64,000 nucleotides of DNA from Arthrobacter sp. Leaf234 (GTDB lineage: Bacteria > Actinomycetota > Actinomycetes > Actinomycetales > Micrococcaceae), in NCBI RefSeq assembly GCF_001422665.1, contig NZ_LMLU01000008.1, positions 1 through 64,000 of the forward strand, given 5' to 3'. Shown here in pieces: positions 51,867-60,601 of this stretch. Every line of letters begins with the position of its first letter. Position 1 is the stretch's first letter. The notes beneath the pieces are model-generated. The model did not search any database. It saw nothing but the letters and a program-made list of their open reading frames with translations, and had not been told where the DNA came from. The position numbers were made by a program, and so were the translations under genes.

Positions 51867-52910
51867 CTACTCGCCGCTGACGGCCTTCAGCTTGGGCGCC
51901 TCAGGCTCCTCCGCGTGGACACCGATCCCCAGCTTCACCCGGATCTTCTGCTCCAGCTCATCGGCCAGTCCCGGGTTGTCGATGAGGAACTTACGGGCGT
52001 TCTCCTTGCCCTGTCCCAACTGGTCACCGTCGTAGGTGAACCAGGCGCCCGACTTCTTGACCAGGCCATTCTCGACCCCGACGTCGATCAGCCCGCCCTC
52101 ACGGGAGATCCCGTGTCCGTAGAGGATGTCGAACTCCGCCTGCTTGAAGGGCGGCGCCATCTTGTTCTTGACGATCTTGGCGCGGGTCCTGTTGCCGACC
52201 GGGTTCACCCCCTCCTTCAACGTCTCGATGCGCCGCACGTCGATGCGGACGGAGGCGTAGAACTTGAGCGCCTTGCCACCTGTGGTGGTCTCGGGGCTTC
52301 CGAAGAACACGCCGATCTTCTCGCGTAGCTGGTTGATGAAGATGGCCGTCGTCTTGGTCTGGCTCAGGCGACCGGTGATCTTGCGCAGCGCCTGGCTCAT
52401 GAGGCGCGCCTGCAGACCGACGTGGCTGTCGCCCATCTCGCCCTCGATCTCGGCGCGGGGCACGAGTGCGGCCACGGAGTCGATCACGACGATGTCGATG
52501 GACCCCGACCCGATCAGCATGTCCATGATCTCCAGCGCCTGCTCACCGGTGTCCGGCTGGGAGACCAGGAGGGCATCCGTATCCACACCGAGCCGCTTGG
52601 CGTACTCGGGGTCGAGCGCGTGTTCGGCATCGATGAACGCGGCGATCCCGCCGTTGCGCTGGGCACTGGCGACGGCGTGGAGTGCGACGGTGGTCTTGCC
52701 CGAGGACTCCGGCCCGTAGATCTCGACGACCCTTCCCCGGGGCAGCCCGCCGATACCGAGCGCGGCGTCCAGCGCGATGGAGCTGGTCGAGATGGTCTCG
52801 ATGGGCGCCCTGGTCTCGTCACCGAGACGCATCACGGAACCCTTGCCGTACTGCTTGTCGATCTGAGCGAGAGCTGCTTCGAGGGCTTTCTCGCGGTCTG
52901 GAGCGGCCAT
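51867..52910 (-). CDS. recA: Recombinase RecA
   Basis: Strand-exchange protein and LexA co-protease. Walker [14 protein letters not shown] is at about 65-77. [20 protein letters not shown], loop L2 [19 protein letters not shown] and the C-terminal [13 protein letters not shown] are all typical; no intein is present. 347 residues. ATG 52910 with GAGGTGAAG upstream. A LexA box sits between the -35 and -10 of the presumed promoter about 130 bp upstream. Confidence 0.98.
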   Translation of the reverse strand: MAAPDREKALEAALAQIDKQYGKGSVMRLGDETRAPIETISTSSIALDAALGIGGLPRGRVVEIYGPESSGKTTVALHAVASAQRNGGIAAFIDAEHALDPEYAKRLGVDTDALLVSQPDTGEQALEIMDMLIGSGSIDIVVIDSVAALVPRAEIEGEMGDSHVGLQARLMSQALRKITGRLSQTKTTAIFINQLREKIGVFFGSPETTTGGKALKFYASVRIDVRRIETLKEGVNPVGNRTRAKIVKNKMAPPFKQAEFDILYGHGISREGGLIDVGVENGLVKKSGAWFTYDGDQLGQGKENARKFLIDNPGLADELEQKIRVKLGIGVHAEEPEAPKLKAVSGE

Positions 52911-53036
52911 TCTTCACCTCGGTTGTCCATGGCCGTGAGGCCTGTTTACGTGTTCAGTGTCGACTGTAGGAGTCTGCGCCGACAGTTTGAGGTGGGCCTG
53001 CCGCTATGTGTACAAGAGCACTCCGCCTCCAGGATC

Positions 53037-53042
53037 ATTCTA
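53037..53042 (-). promoter_or_regulatory. Putative -10 of recA
   Basis: TAGAAT on the minus strand, next to the LexA box at 53051-53064. This would give a leader of about 120 nt. Confidence 0.55.
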
Positions 53043-53050
53043 CCGCGATC

Positions 53051-53064
53051 CGAACAGATATTCG
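53051..53064. promoter_or_regulatory. LexA (SOS) box of recA
   Basis: CGAACAGATATTCG, one mismatch from CGAAC-N4-GTTCG. It fills the spacer just upstream of the recA -10. Confidence 0.8.
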
Positions 53065-53110
53065 ATTATCCACGACCTCCCCCGCGTGTTCGCCGACGGT
53101 CCGGGCGGGG

Positions 53111-53329
53111 TCAGCGCGGCTTCACGTCCTGGCCCAGCCAGCGGTCCCGGGGGACGTCCTGGGCGCGGCACACCGCCTCCCACACCGCTTTCGGATCCAG
53201 GCCCGCCGACAGCGCCTCGGAGGCGGTCCTGTCACCGAGCTGGTCCACCACGAGGTCACGGGCGAGGGTGCGGGAATACCGCTCCCCGAACTCGTCGTCC
53301 ATCAACCGCCAGAAATCGCTCAACCGCAT
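53111..53329 (-). CDS. DUF3046 family protein
   Basis: 72-residue protein starting MRLSDFWRLMDDEFGE, characteristic of DUF3046. The same small gene sits just upstream of recA in mycobacteria (Rv2738c), which supports the call. RLMDDEFG and WEAVCRAQDVPRDRW are conserved-looking segments. Function unknown. GGAA about 8 nt before ATG 53329. The 270 bp between this gene and the divergent MarR gene show nothing beyond the MarR -10. Confidence 0.88.
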   Translation of the reverse strand: MRLSDFWRLMDDEFGERYSRTLARDLVVDQLGDRTASEALSAGLDPKAVWEAVCRAQDVPRDRWLGQDVKPR

Positions 53330-53587
53330 GTCCAGTTCCCTGCCGTTCCTGTTCGACGGCGCCTGCATGCCCTGCGGCGCCCTCTCCATTGTGGCCGCCC
53401 GCACCGACGCCGCGCAGCATCGGCCAGGGCGGGGCCGAGCTGCCCGCCACGAGGGCAGGCTGCGCGGCTGGACCGTGCAGCGCCGTGGTGCTCTTGGCGA
53501 CCCGGCAGGCGACGGAGTCGCGCCACGTCGACGGAGGTCGCGGGATATCGGCCGGCGTCGCATGGTGCCGCCTGGGAACCGGAACCC

Positions 53588-53593
53588 TACAAT
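53588..53593 (+). promoter_or_regulatory. Putative -10 of the MarR gene (leaderless)
   Basis: TACAAT, a near-consensus -10, ending 6 nt before the ATG at 53600. Confidence 0.6.
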
Positions 53594-53599
53594 TGGCCC

Positions 53600-54109
53600 A
53601 TGAACGCGAAGCCGAGCAGCACCGACCCCGGCCCGAGCCTGGCGCCCTATCCCGGCGACGACGCCGACACCGATGCCGCCATCGAAGCGCTCGAGCAACA
53701 GCTGAGCATGCTGTGGCGTCGTGCCAGGTCGAATTCCTACAAGGTCGCGCGTCGCGTGCACCCGGACATGGAGCCGGCGGCCTACGGCCTGCTCGTGATC
53801 CTGCAGCGGGAGGGGTCGATGCGCCTGACGGACATCGCTGCGAGCGTCGGGGTGGGCAAGCCCTCGGTCAGTCGCCAGATCGCGATGCTGGAGCAGCTCG
53901 GCCTGGTGCAGAAGGAGGCGGACCCGCTCGACGGGCGGGCACAGTCCATCTCGCTCACGGACGCCGGAACCACTCAGCTGGTCGCGGCGCAGTCTGCCAG
54001 GAAGCAGGCGTTCCACCAGCTCATGGAGGACTGGGAGGTCGACGACCTCACGCGTCTGGGCACCCTGATCGCGCAGCTCAACAACACGTACACCAAGGAC
54101 AACTGGTAG
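53600..54109 (+). CDS. MarR-family transcriptional regulator
   Basis: 169-residue winged-helix regulator. The dimerisation helices flank the HTH (RLTDIAASVGVGKPSVSRQI) and the wing contains DPLDGRAQSISLTDAG, the MarR signature. The first ~25 residues are disordered. No obvious adjacent target gene is divergently transcribed except the recA-DUF3046 unit. The ligand and regulon are unknown. Confidence 0.92.
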   Translation: MNAKPSSTDPGPSLAPYPGDDADTDAAIEALEQQLSMLWRRARSNSYKVARRVHPDMEPAAYGLLVILQREGSMRLTDIAASVGVGKPSVSRQIAMLEQLGLVQKEADPLDGRAQSISLTDAGTTQLVAAQSARKQAFHQLMEDWEVDDLTRLGTLIAQLNNTYTKDNW

Positions 54110-54118
54110 CGGACAGCA

Positions 54119-54150
54119 GGAAGGCCCGTCCCCTGTGGGGCGGGCCTTCC
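54119..54150. terminator. Bidirectional terminator, MarR / clgR
   Basis: GGAAGGCCCG(T)CCCC pairs with GGGGCGGGCCTTCC around a TGT loop. It is followed on the plus strand by TTGT, between the converging ends at 54109 and 54165. Confidence 0.8.
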
Positions 54151-54164
54151 TTGTCGTGGGGTGG

Positions 54165-54512
54165 CTAGCGGTTCGTCGCCGCGAGCCCCCGACGGAAATC
54201 GTCGTTCAGTCCGTCGCTGAGGTCGTCGCCGAACTCACGCGCGAATTCCTGGGGAACGGTATCTGGGATGGACACGCCTTCTGCTTCTGCCAGCCGGTCG
54301 CTGACTTCCCGCAGCATCGAGGAGAGCGGCACCTCGAGTGCACTGCAGATTGATGAGAGGAGTTCAGAGGATGCTTCCTTCTGTCCACGCTCGACCTCGC
54401 TGAGGTATCCGAGGGAAACCCTCGCACTGTGCGACACCTCACGCAGGGTACGGCCCTGGCGCTGGCGGACATCCCGGAGGACATCGCCGATCTCATGGCG
54501 AAGTACGACCAT
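54165..54512 (-). CDS. clgR: ClgR-type XRE regulator
   Basis: 115-residue regulator with an XRE/Cro [43 protein letters not shown], quoted here as [18 protein letters not shown] and [10 protein letters not shown], is the ClgR core. ClgR activates clpP/clpC protease genes in actinobacteria and is itself a Clp substrate. The ATG at 54512 is favoured by a perfect AAGGAG at 6-7 nt; the frame extends upstream by 31 codons. The clgR-cinA-pgsA-ftsK order matches mycobacteria (Rv2745c-Rv2748c region). Promoter at 54701-54729. Confidence 0.88.
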   Translation of the reverse strand: MVVLRHEIGDVLRDVRQRQGRTLREVSHSARVSLGYLSEVERGQKEASSELLSSICSALEVPLSSMLREVSDRLAEAEGVSIPDTVPQEFAREFGDDLSDGLNDDFRRGLAATNR

Positions 54513-54700
54513 TTTGCGCTCCTTGGGCTTGCGTTGTGCATCATCTGCCAACCCCACATCACGCCAACGGACGACGCCGTTTACGGATACGGGCTGCTTT
54601 ACCATCTGTATCGCCTTGCTCCCTCATAGATGCGGCACCGCCGTGATCGACGAACGCCCGTGATGATGACCTGCCCGATCTGCTTGAGCCTGAGCCGCCA

Positions 54701-54729
54701 ACCCTATCAACGGCCGGCAGTGTTTATAA
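54701..54729 (-). promoter_or_regulatory. Putative clgR promoter
   Basis: TTATAA (54724-54729), 17-bp spacer, TAGGGT (54701-54706) on the minus strand, overlapping the cinA stop codon. It leaves a leader of about 180 nt before clgR. Confidence 0.5.
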
Positions 54730-55224
54730 CTCACCCCGTGGGCGGTTTGTTCCCCCGGAGAGTTCCCCGAGGAGTTCCGCCAGGACGGCTTCGACGGTCG
54801 CGGCGCGGACGCCGTCCCGCCCGCCGTGGAAGTGGTGTTCGAAGCTCCGGGTCCCGGATGCCGTCGAGATCGCCGTGAAGACGGTGCCCACGGGCTTGCC
54901 CTGGTGCGCCGACGGCCCGGCCACTCCCGTGGTGGCGACGCCGATGTCGGCGACGAGGGCGAGCCGGGCCCCCTCGGCCATGGCCGCCGCGACGCGGGCA
55001 TCGACGGCGCCGACATCGGCCAGCAGATCAGCGTCCACGCCGAGCAGATTCTGCTTGACCTCGACCTGGTAGGCGACTACACCGCCCTGCAGGACGGACG
55101 AGGCGCCGGGCACATCGGCCAGTGCCGAGGCGACCATGCCGGCGGTCAGGGATTCGGCGGTCGCGACCGTCAGACCGCGCCGCGTGGCGAGGGCGATGAC
55201 GTCGGCGGCGAGGGTGCCGCTCAC
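54724..55224 (-). CDS. CinA C-terminal domain protein (nicotinamide-nucleotide amidase)
   Basis: 166-residue protein equal to the C-terminal (PncC) domain of CinA, which deamidates NMN to NaMN and recycles pyridine nucleotides. Family motifs are TVATAESLTAGMVASALADV, GGVVAYQVEVKQNLLGV and ATTGVAGPSAHQGKPVGTVF. The N-terminal molybdopterin-type domain of full CinA is absent, as in PncC of E. coli. GTG start at 55224, 82 bp after pgsA in the same direction. Confidence 0.92.
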   Translation of the reverse strand: MSGTLAADVIALATRRGLTVATAESLTAGMVASALADVPGASSVLQGGVVAYQVEVKQNLLGVDADLLADVGAVDARVAAAMAEGARLALVADIGVATTGVAGPSAHQGKPVGTVFTAISTASGTRSFEHHFHGGRDGVRAATVEAVLAELLGELSGGTNRPRGEL

Positions 55225-55306
55225 CGAGCGTCCCCTGCTGCTCCCTCCGCGACCGGCCGCGGCAGGACCAGGAGCCTGTCGCCCGTCGGGTCGGACGAGG
55301 ACGGGC

Positions 55307-55894
55307 TCACCGGCGGGCCCGCGCGCGGAGACGGATCGCCTGGAGGATGTAGTCGACCCCCGTCACGACCGTGATCACGAGCGCGGCGGCCATGACCGCC
55401 GCGGCGACCCACCAGGCCCAGTCGCCGAGCAGCGCCTGCAGCGGGACCAGGAGCAGGAGGATCGCGACCGTCTGGACGACCGTCTTCAGCTTCCCGCCGC
55501 GCGAGGCGGGCATCACGCCGTAGCGGATCACCGCGAAGCGGAGCAGCGTGATGCCGATTTCCCGCACCAGGATGACGATCGTCACCCACCACCACAGTTC
55601 GCCGAGCACGGACAGCAGGATCAGCGCGGAGCCGATGAGGAGCTTGTCGGCGATCGGGTCGGCGATCTTGCCGAAGTCCGTGATGAGTCCCCTGCTCCGG
55701 GCGAGGTCGCCGTCGAGCTTGTCCGTGTAGATCGCGACGGCGAACGTCGCGACCGCGAGCCAGCGGAAGAGGCCGCCACCGCCGTCGTCGAGCAGGAGGA
55801 ACCAGATGAAGAAGGGGACCAGCAGGATGCGCACGACCGTCAGGACGTTCGCGATGTTCAGTACCGGCACCGCCGGGGTCGGGGAGCTGTTCAC
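55307..55894 (-). CDS. pgsA: CDP-diacylglycerol-glycerol-3-phosphate 3-phosphatidyltransferase
   Basis: Membrane enzyme of phosphatidylglycerol synthesis. The CDP-alcohol phosphotransferase signature D..DG..AR..G...D...D is present in DKLDGDLARSRGLITDFGK followed by IADPIADK, near residues 58-84. About five membrane helices; 195 residues. GTG start at 55894. TAGCCT (55901-55906) ends 6 nt upstream and overlaps the ftsK stop codon, suggesting leaderless transcription. Related PgsA paralogues exist, so the exact acceptor is likely but not certain. Confidence 0.92.
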   Translation of the reverse strand: MNSSPTPAVPVLNIANVLTVVRILLVPFFIWFLLLDDGGGGLFRWLAVATFAVAIYTDKLDGDLARSRGLITDFGKIADPIADKLLIGSALILLSVLGELWWWVTIVILVREIGITLLRFAVIRYGVMPASRGGKLKTVVQTVAILLLLVPLQALLGDWAWWVAAAVMAAALVITVVTGVDYILQAIRLRARARR

Positions 55895-55900
55895 GGTGTC

Positions 55901-55906
55901 AGGCTA
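55901..55906 (-). promoter_or_regulatory. Putative -10 of pgsA (leaderless)
   Basis: TAGCCT on the minus strand, 6 nt before the GTG; it includes the ftsK stop codon. Confidence 0.45.
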
Positions 55907-58780
55907 CCTGCCGGTGAGGTTCCAGGCGTCGGTGTCGCCGTCCGCGTCGTCCGAGCCGTCAGCACCGTCGTGATAGTCGACGGCCTGTGCCCGGGAGGCG
56001 AGGTCGTCGGCGACGAGGTCGATCGGGGGCTGGGCAGGGCGGGGCACCGAAGCGGCCTGCGACGCCGGTTCGTCGCCGCGCATCGCCGCGAGGACGGGCT
56101 CGAGGTCGTCCGGCTTCACGAGGACGTCGCGGGCCTTGGACCCCTCCGAGGGGCCGACGACGCCACGCGACTCGAGCAGGTCCATGAGCCTGCCCGCCTT
56201 GGCGAAGCCGACGCGCAGCTTGCGCTGCAGCATCGACGTCGAGCCGAACTGGGTGGTGACCACCAGTTCGGTGGCCTGCAGCAGGACGTCGAGATCGTCC
56301 CCGATGTCGTCGTCGATCTGCTTCTTCGGCGCGTCGACCGCGACGTCCTCGCGGTACACCGCCTGCAGCTGGCCCTTGACGTGCTCGACGACGCGGTGGA
56401 TCTCCGACTCCGTGACCCACGCGCCCTGCACGCGCATCGGCTTGGACGCACCCATCGGCAGGAACAGGGCGTCGCCCTGGCCGATCAGCTTCTCGGCGCC
56501 CGGCTGGTCGAGGACCACGCGGGAGTCCGTCACGGATGATGTCGCGAAGGCCATGCGGGAGGGCACGTTGGCCTTGATCAGGCCGGTCACGACGTCGACC
56601 GAGGGGCGCTGCGTCGCCAGCACGAGGTGGATGCCCGCGGCACGCGCGAGCTGCGTGATGCGCACGATCGAGTCCTCGACGTCGCGCGGGGCGACCATCA
56701 TGAGGTCCGCGAGCTCATCGACGATGACCAGGAGGTAGGGATACGGGCGGACGACCCGCTTGGAGCCCTCGGGCGGCACCACCTTGCCGTTGCGGACGGC
56801 CTTGTTGAAGTCGTCGATGTGCTTGTAGCCGTAGTTGGCGAGATCGTCGTAGCGCGTGTCCATCTCGCGGACCACCCACTGCAGCGCCTCGGCGGCCTTC
56901 TTCGGGCTGGTGATGATCGGCGTGATGAGGTGCGGGACCCCCTCGTACGCGGTCAGTTCCACGCGCTTGGGGTCCACCATGACCATCCGCACCTCGTCCG
57001 GCGTGGACCGCATGAGGATGGAGGTGATCATCGAGTTGACGAAGGAGGACTTGCCCGCGCCCGTGGCACCGGCCACGAGGAGATGGGGCATCTTGGCGAG
57101 GTTCGCGACGACGAACCCGCCCTCGACGTCCTTGCCGACGCCCATGACCATCGGGTGGTCCGTCTTCCGCGCGTTGCCGGAGCGGAGCACGTCACCGAGG
57201 GAGACGGTCTCGCGGTCCGTGTTGGGGATCTCGATCCCGATGGCGGACTTGCCGGGGATGGGCGAGAGGATGCGGACGTCGGAGGACGCGACCGCGTAGG
57301 AGATGTTCTTGGACAGCGCCGTGACCCGCTCCACCTTGGTGCCCGGCGCGAGTTCGATCTCGTAGCGCGTGACCGTCGGACCACGCGAGAATCCGGTGAC
57401 CTTGGCGTCGACGTTGAACTGGTCCATGGTGTGCGTCAGGGCGGCGACGACGGCGTCGTTGGCCTCCGAGCGCTCCTTGGGCGGGGTGCCTGCCGGCAGG
57501 TAGTCCGACGGCGGCAGGGTGTAGGCGACGTCCCCGGCGAGCTGCAGCTGCTCGGTGCGCTGCGGGATCGGCGTCGGCGGCACCTGGGGCTGCACCGGGG
57601 TCGACGGGACGATCAGGGCCTTCGCCGCCGGGACGACGTCGATGGCTTCGGTGGCGCCCTCGGGCGCGCGCTCCGGGGCCTCGGCGGCCGGCAGCCGGGC
57701 TGCGTTCGACCGCTTCAGCTCCTCGGCGGCGAGCTCCTGCTTGGTCGGGCGGCGGATGCCCGGGGGCACGGCGGCCTCGGCCTCGCGGGCGCGGCGCTCC
57801 TCGTCCTCGATGACGGCGCGCTCGAACGCCTCGTCGCCGACGTAGCCGTCGACGTCGTCCTCGCCGTGGTCCCCGGTTGCGGCGGACTGCCGGTCCTTGC
57901 CGAACAGGCGCTTGCGCTTCTTCGGCTCCTGTGCGGCGGTGGCCCCGTGCGTCTCGTAGAGGTAGCTCTGGTCGTGGCCGTCCTCTCGCCGGTGGTCGGC
58001 CGCGTCCGGGTCCTGGCCCATGAGGTGCTCGTAGAGGGTCCGCAGGCGCGAGGGGATGTGGCGGAAGGGTGTGGCGGTGACGATCAGCAGGCCGAGGAAG
58101 ATCGCCGCGGTGAGCACGAGGGCGACGGGCCAGGCCGTGAGGACGCTGCTGAGGGGTCCGGCGACGACGAAGCCGGCCACTCCCCCGGCGCGCCAGAGGG
58201 CGTCCAGTCCTGCCGCGAGGCCGGGCTGGCCACCGACGAGGTGCGCGATGCCCGAGCCGGCGACGAGGATGACGAGCTGTCCGATGGCGACGCGGTTGTT
58301 GGCCCGGTGGCGTTCCGGGTACCGGAAGAGCCTGACGGCGCCGACACCGAGCATGAAGGGCACGAGCAGGGCCATCCAGCCGAATGTCCCTCCGGCGGCC
58401 GCGTGGACGATGTCGGCCGGCGTCCCGGTCAGGGCCCACCATTCGACGGCCGCGACGGCCAGTGCCAGCAGGAGGAGGAAGAACCCGGTGCCGTCACGGC
58501 GGAGGTCACGCTCCGGTTCGACGTGGTGCCCGAACGTGCGGACACCCGACCCCACGAGGCGCGCCGTGCCCATCCAGACGGCCCGGACGGCCCGCAGCGG
58601 CAGCGCCAGGCGGTCCTCGTGCTGCGGCTCCGGAGCGACCGGCACCTGCCGGGTCTTCGCCGTCGTGCGCTGGGTGTCCTTGGCGGGCGCCTTGGCCCGG
58701 CCGGTCCCCGCAGCGGCGGAGGCTCCCTTGCCGCGGGTCTGGTGCTGGCCCCGCGGGGCAGGGGACGTTCGAGTGGCCAT
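55904..58780 (-). CDS. ftsK: DNA translocase FtsK
   Basis: Septum-anchored DNA pump that clears chromosomes during division. The 958-residue product has a basic N-terminus, four to five membrane helices (about 95-265) and an acidic/Pro-rich linker (to about 430). The motor domain follows, with Walker A VAGATGAGKSSFVNSM and Walker B LLVIVDELADLMM. VLATQRPSVDVVTGLIKANV is another motor motif, and the gamma winged-helix domain near 830-900 (TSMLQRKLRVGFAKAGRLMD) recognises KOPS-type sequences. ATG at 58780; TACCGT (58788-58793) ends 7 nt upstream. Confidence 0.95.
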   Translation of the reverse strand: MATRTSPAPRGQHQTRGKGASAAAGTGRAKAPAKDTQRTTAKTRQVPVAPEPQHEDRLALPLRAVRAVWMGTARLVGSGVRTFGHHVEPERDLRRDGTGFFLLLLALAVAAVEWWALTGTPADIVHAAAGGTFGWMALLVPFMLGVGAVRLFRYPERHRANNRVAIGQLVILVAGSGIAHLVGGQPGLAAGLDALWRAGGVAGFVVAGPLSSVLTAWPVALVLTAAIFLGLLIVTATPFRHIPSRLRTLYEHLMGQDPDAADHRREDGHDQSYLYETHGATAAQEPKKRKRLFGKDRQSAATGDHGEDDVDGYVGDEAFERAVIEDEERRAREAEAAVPPGIRRPTKQELAAEELKRSNAARLPAAEAPERAPEGATEAIDVVPAAKALIVPSTPVQPQVPPTPIPQRTEQLQLAGDVAYTLPPSDYLPAGTPPKERSEANDAVVAALTHTMDQFNVDAKVTGFSRGPTVTRYEIELAPGTKVERVTALSKNISYAVASSDVRILSPIPGKSAIGIEIPNTDRETVSLGDVLRSGNARKTDHPMVMGVGKDVEGGFVVANLAKMPHLLVAGATGAGKSSFVNSMITSILMRSTPDEVRMVMVDPKRVELTAYEGVPHLITPIITSPKKAAEALQWVVREMDTRYDDLANYGYKHIDDFNKAVRNGKVVPPEGSKRVVRPYPYLLVIVDELADLMMVAPRDVEDSIVRITQLARAAGIHLVLATQRPSVDVVTGLIKANVPSRMAFATSSVTDSRVVLDQPGAEKLIGQGDALFLPMGASKPMRVQGAWVTESEIHRVVEHVKGQLQAVYREDVAVDAPKKQIDDDIGDDLDVLLQATELVVTTQFGSTSMLQRKLRVGFAKAGRLMDLLESRGVVGPSEGSKARDVLVKPDDLEPVLAAMRGDEPASQAASVPRPAQPPIDLVADDLASRAQAVDYHDGADGSDDADGDTDAWNLTGR

Positions 58781-58831
58781 GATCCTCACGGTACCGGACC
58801 GCGCCGCCGAAGCGTCGGATTCCCGCACCCA

Positions 58832-58869
58832 CGGCACCCGGCACCCGGCACCCGGCACCCGGCACCCGG
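58832..58869. repeat. 7-bp tandem repeat (CGGCACC)
   Basis: Five consecutive CGGCACC units in the ftsK-rnj gap, just upstream of the ftsK promoter region and about 30 bp past the rnj stop. Confidence 0.85.
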
Positions 58870-58900
58870 TCGAGCGTCGCCGCGGTGGACCCGTCTGCCG

Positions 58901-60601
58901 TCAGGCCTCGAGGACGACCGGGATGATCATGGGCCTGCGGCGGTACCGGCGATTGACCCAGGTCCCGATGATGCGCCGGACCACCTGCTGCAGCTGGTAC
59001 GTGGTGTGGTCCGTGGTGTTCATCACGGCTTCCTCGAGCGCCTCGTTGATCTTCGGCTTGATCTCGTCGAACACGGAGTCGTCCTCCGCGAAGCCCCGCG
59101 CGTGGATGTCGGGGCCGGAGACGACCTTCCCCGTGGTCCGGTTCACGACGGTGATGATCGAGATGAACCCCTCCTCGCCGAGGATCCGCCGGTCCTTGAG
59201 GTCCGCGTCCGTGATCTCTCCGACGCTGGAGCCGTCCACGTACACGAAGCCGCACTCCACGGCGCCGACCACCCGCGCCCTGCCGTCCACGAGATCGACC
59301 ACGGAGCCGTCATCCGTCAGGAGCACGTTGGAGGCGGGGACGCCGGTCTGCTGCGCCAGCTTCCCGTTCGCGATGAGGTGGCGCGTCTCGCCGTGCACGG
59401 GCATCACGTTCTTCGGCCGGAGGATGTTGTAGCAGTAGAGGAGCTCGCCCGCTGCGGCGTGCCCGGAGACGTGCACCTTCGCGTTCCCCTTGTGGATGAC
59501 GTCCGCGCCGAGCTTCAGCAGGCCGTTGATGACCCGGTAGACGGCGTTCTCGTTGCCCGGGATGAGCGAGGACGCGAGGATCACGGTGTCGCCCTTGCCG
59601 ACGGTGATGCGGTGGTCCCCGTTGGCCATGCGCGACAGCGCGGCCATGGGTTCACCCTGGGAGCCGGTGGACATGAGGACCACGCGGTCGTCCGGCAGGT
59701 CGTCGACGTTCTTGATGTCGACGAGGATCCCGTCCGGGACCTTGAGGTAGCCGAGCTTCGCGGCGATGGCCATGTTCCGGACCATCGACCGGCCGGCGAA
59801 GCAGACGAAGCGGCCGTGGGCGTGCGCGGCGTCGATGACCTGCTGCACGCGGTGCACGTGCGATGAGAAGGACGCGACGATGATGCGCTTGCGGACCTGC
59901 CCGAAGAGGTTCTCGAGGACCGGGCCGATCTCGCGCTCCGCCGTCGTGAAGCCGGGGACGTCCGCATTGGTGGAATCCACCATGAAGAGGTCCACGCCCT
60001 CCTCGCCGAGGCGGGCGAAGGCGCGGAGGTCCGTGATGCGGCCGTCGAGGGGCAGCTGGTCCATCTTGAAGTCACCGGTATGGAGGACGTTGCCGGCCTC
60101 CGTGCGGATGAAGACCGCCAGCGCGTCCGGGATGGAGTGGTTGACCGCCACGAACTCGCACTCGAAGGGGCCGAACTGCTCGATCTGCCCCTCGGACACC
60201 GTCAGGGTGTAGGGGCGGATCCGGTGTTCCTGCAGCTTGGCCTCGACGAGCGCGAGGGTGAGCTGCGAGCCGATGACCGGGATGTCGGCCTTGAGGCGCA
60301 GCAGGTACGGGACGGCGCCGATGTGGTCCTCGTGGCCGTGCGTGAGGACCAGCCCGACGACGTCGTCGAGCCTGTCCTCGAGGTAGGAGAAGTCCGGCAG
60401 GATCAGGTCCACGCCGGGCTGGGTCTCCTCGGGGAAGAGGACGCCGCAGTCGACGATCAGCAGCTTGCCGCCGATCTCGAACACGGCCATGTTCCGGCCG
60501 ATCTCCCCCAGCCCGCCGAGCGGGACGATCCTCAGCGTGCCGGCCCCGAGTGCCGGTGGCAGGGTGCGCAGGGCGGGCCCGACACCGGCGGCGTCACTCA
60601 T
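58901..60601 (-). CDS. rnj: Ribonuclease J
   Basis: Metallo-beta-lactamase/beta-CASP endo- and 5'-exoribonuclease for mRNA decay and rRNA maturation. Metal-binding HGHEDHIGAVPYLL lies at about 93-106, with further ligands in LHTGDFKMD and VPVHGETRHL. SFSSHVHRVQQVIDAA is from the beta-CASP domain. The 566-residue length is standard. ATG 60601 overlaps the dapA stop by 4 bp, a dapA-rnj pairing common in actinobacteria. Confidence 0.96.
   Translation of the reverse strand: MSDAAGVGPALRTLPPALGAGTLRIVPLGGLGEIGRNMAVFEIGGKLLIVDCGVLFPEETQPGVDLILPDFSYLEDRLDDVVGLVLTHGHEDHIGAVPYLLRLKADIPVIGSQLTLALVEAKLQEHRIRPYTLTVSEGQIEQFGPFECEFVAVNHSIPDALAVFIRTEAGNVLHTGDFKMDQLPLDGRITDLRAFARLGEEGVDLFMVDSTNADVPGFTTAEREIGPVLENLFGQVRKRIIVASFSSHVHRVQQVIDAAHAHGRFVCFAGRSMVRNMAIAAKLGYLKVPDGILVDIKNVDDLPDDRVVLMSTGSQGEPMAALSRMANGDHRITVGKGDTVILASSLIPGNENAVYRVINGLLKLGADVIHKGNAKVHVSGHAAAGELLYCYNILRPKNVMPVHGETRHLIANGKLAQQTGVPASNVLLTDDGSVVDLVDGRARVVGAVECGFVYVDGSSVGEITDADLKDRRILGEEGFISIITVVNRTTGKVVSGPDIHARGFAEDDSVFDEIKPKINEALEEAVMNTTDHTTYQLQQVVRRIIGTWVNRRYRRRPMIIPVVLEA

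Noticed and set aside
56627-59866. 1,079-codon open frame on the plus strand
   Set aside because: It runs antisense to ftsK and rnj, its translation is low-complexity Gly/Arg/Val/His-rich without any family motif, and long antisense frames are expected at this GC content.
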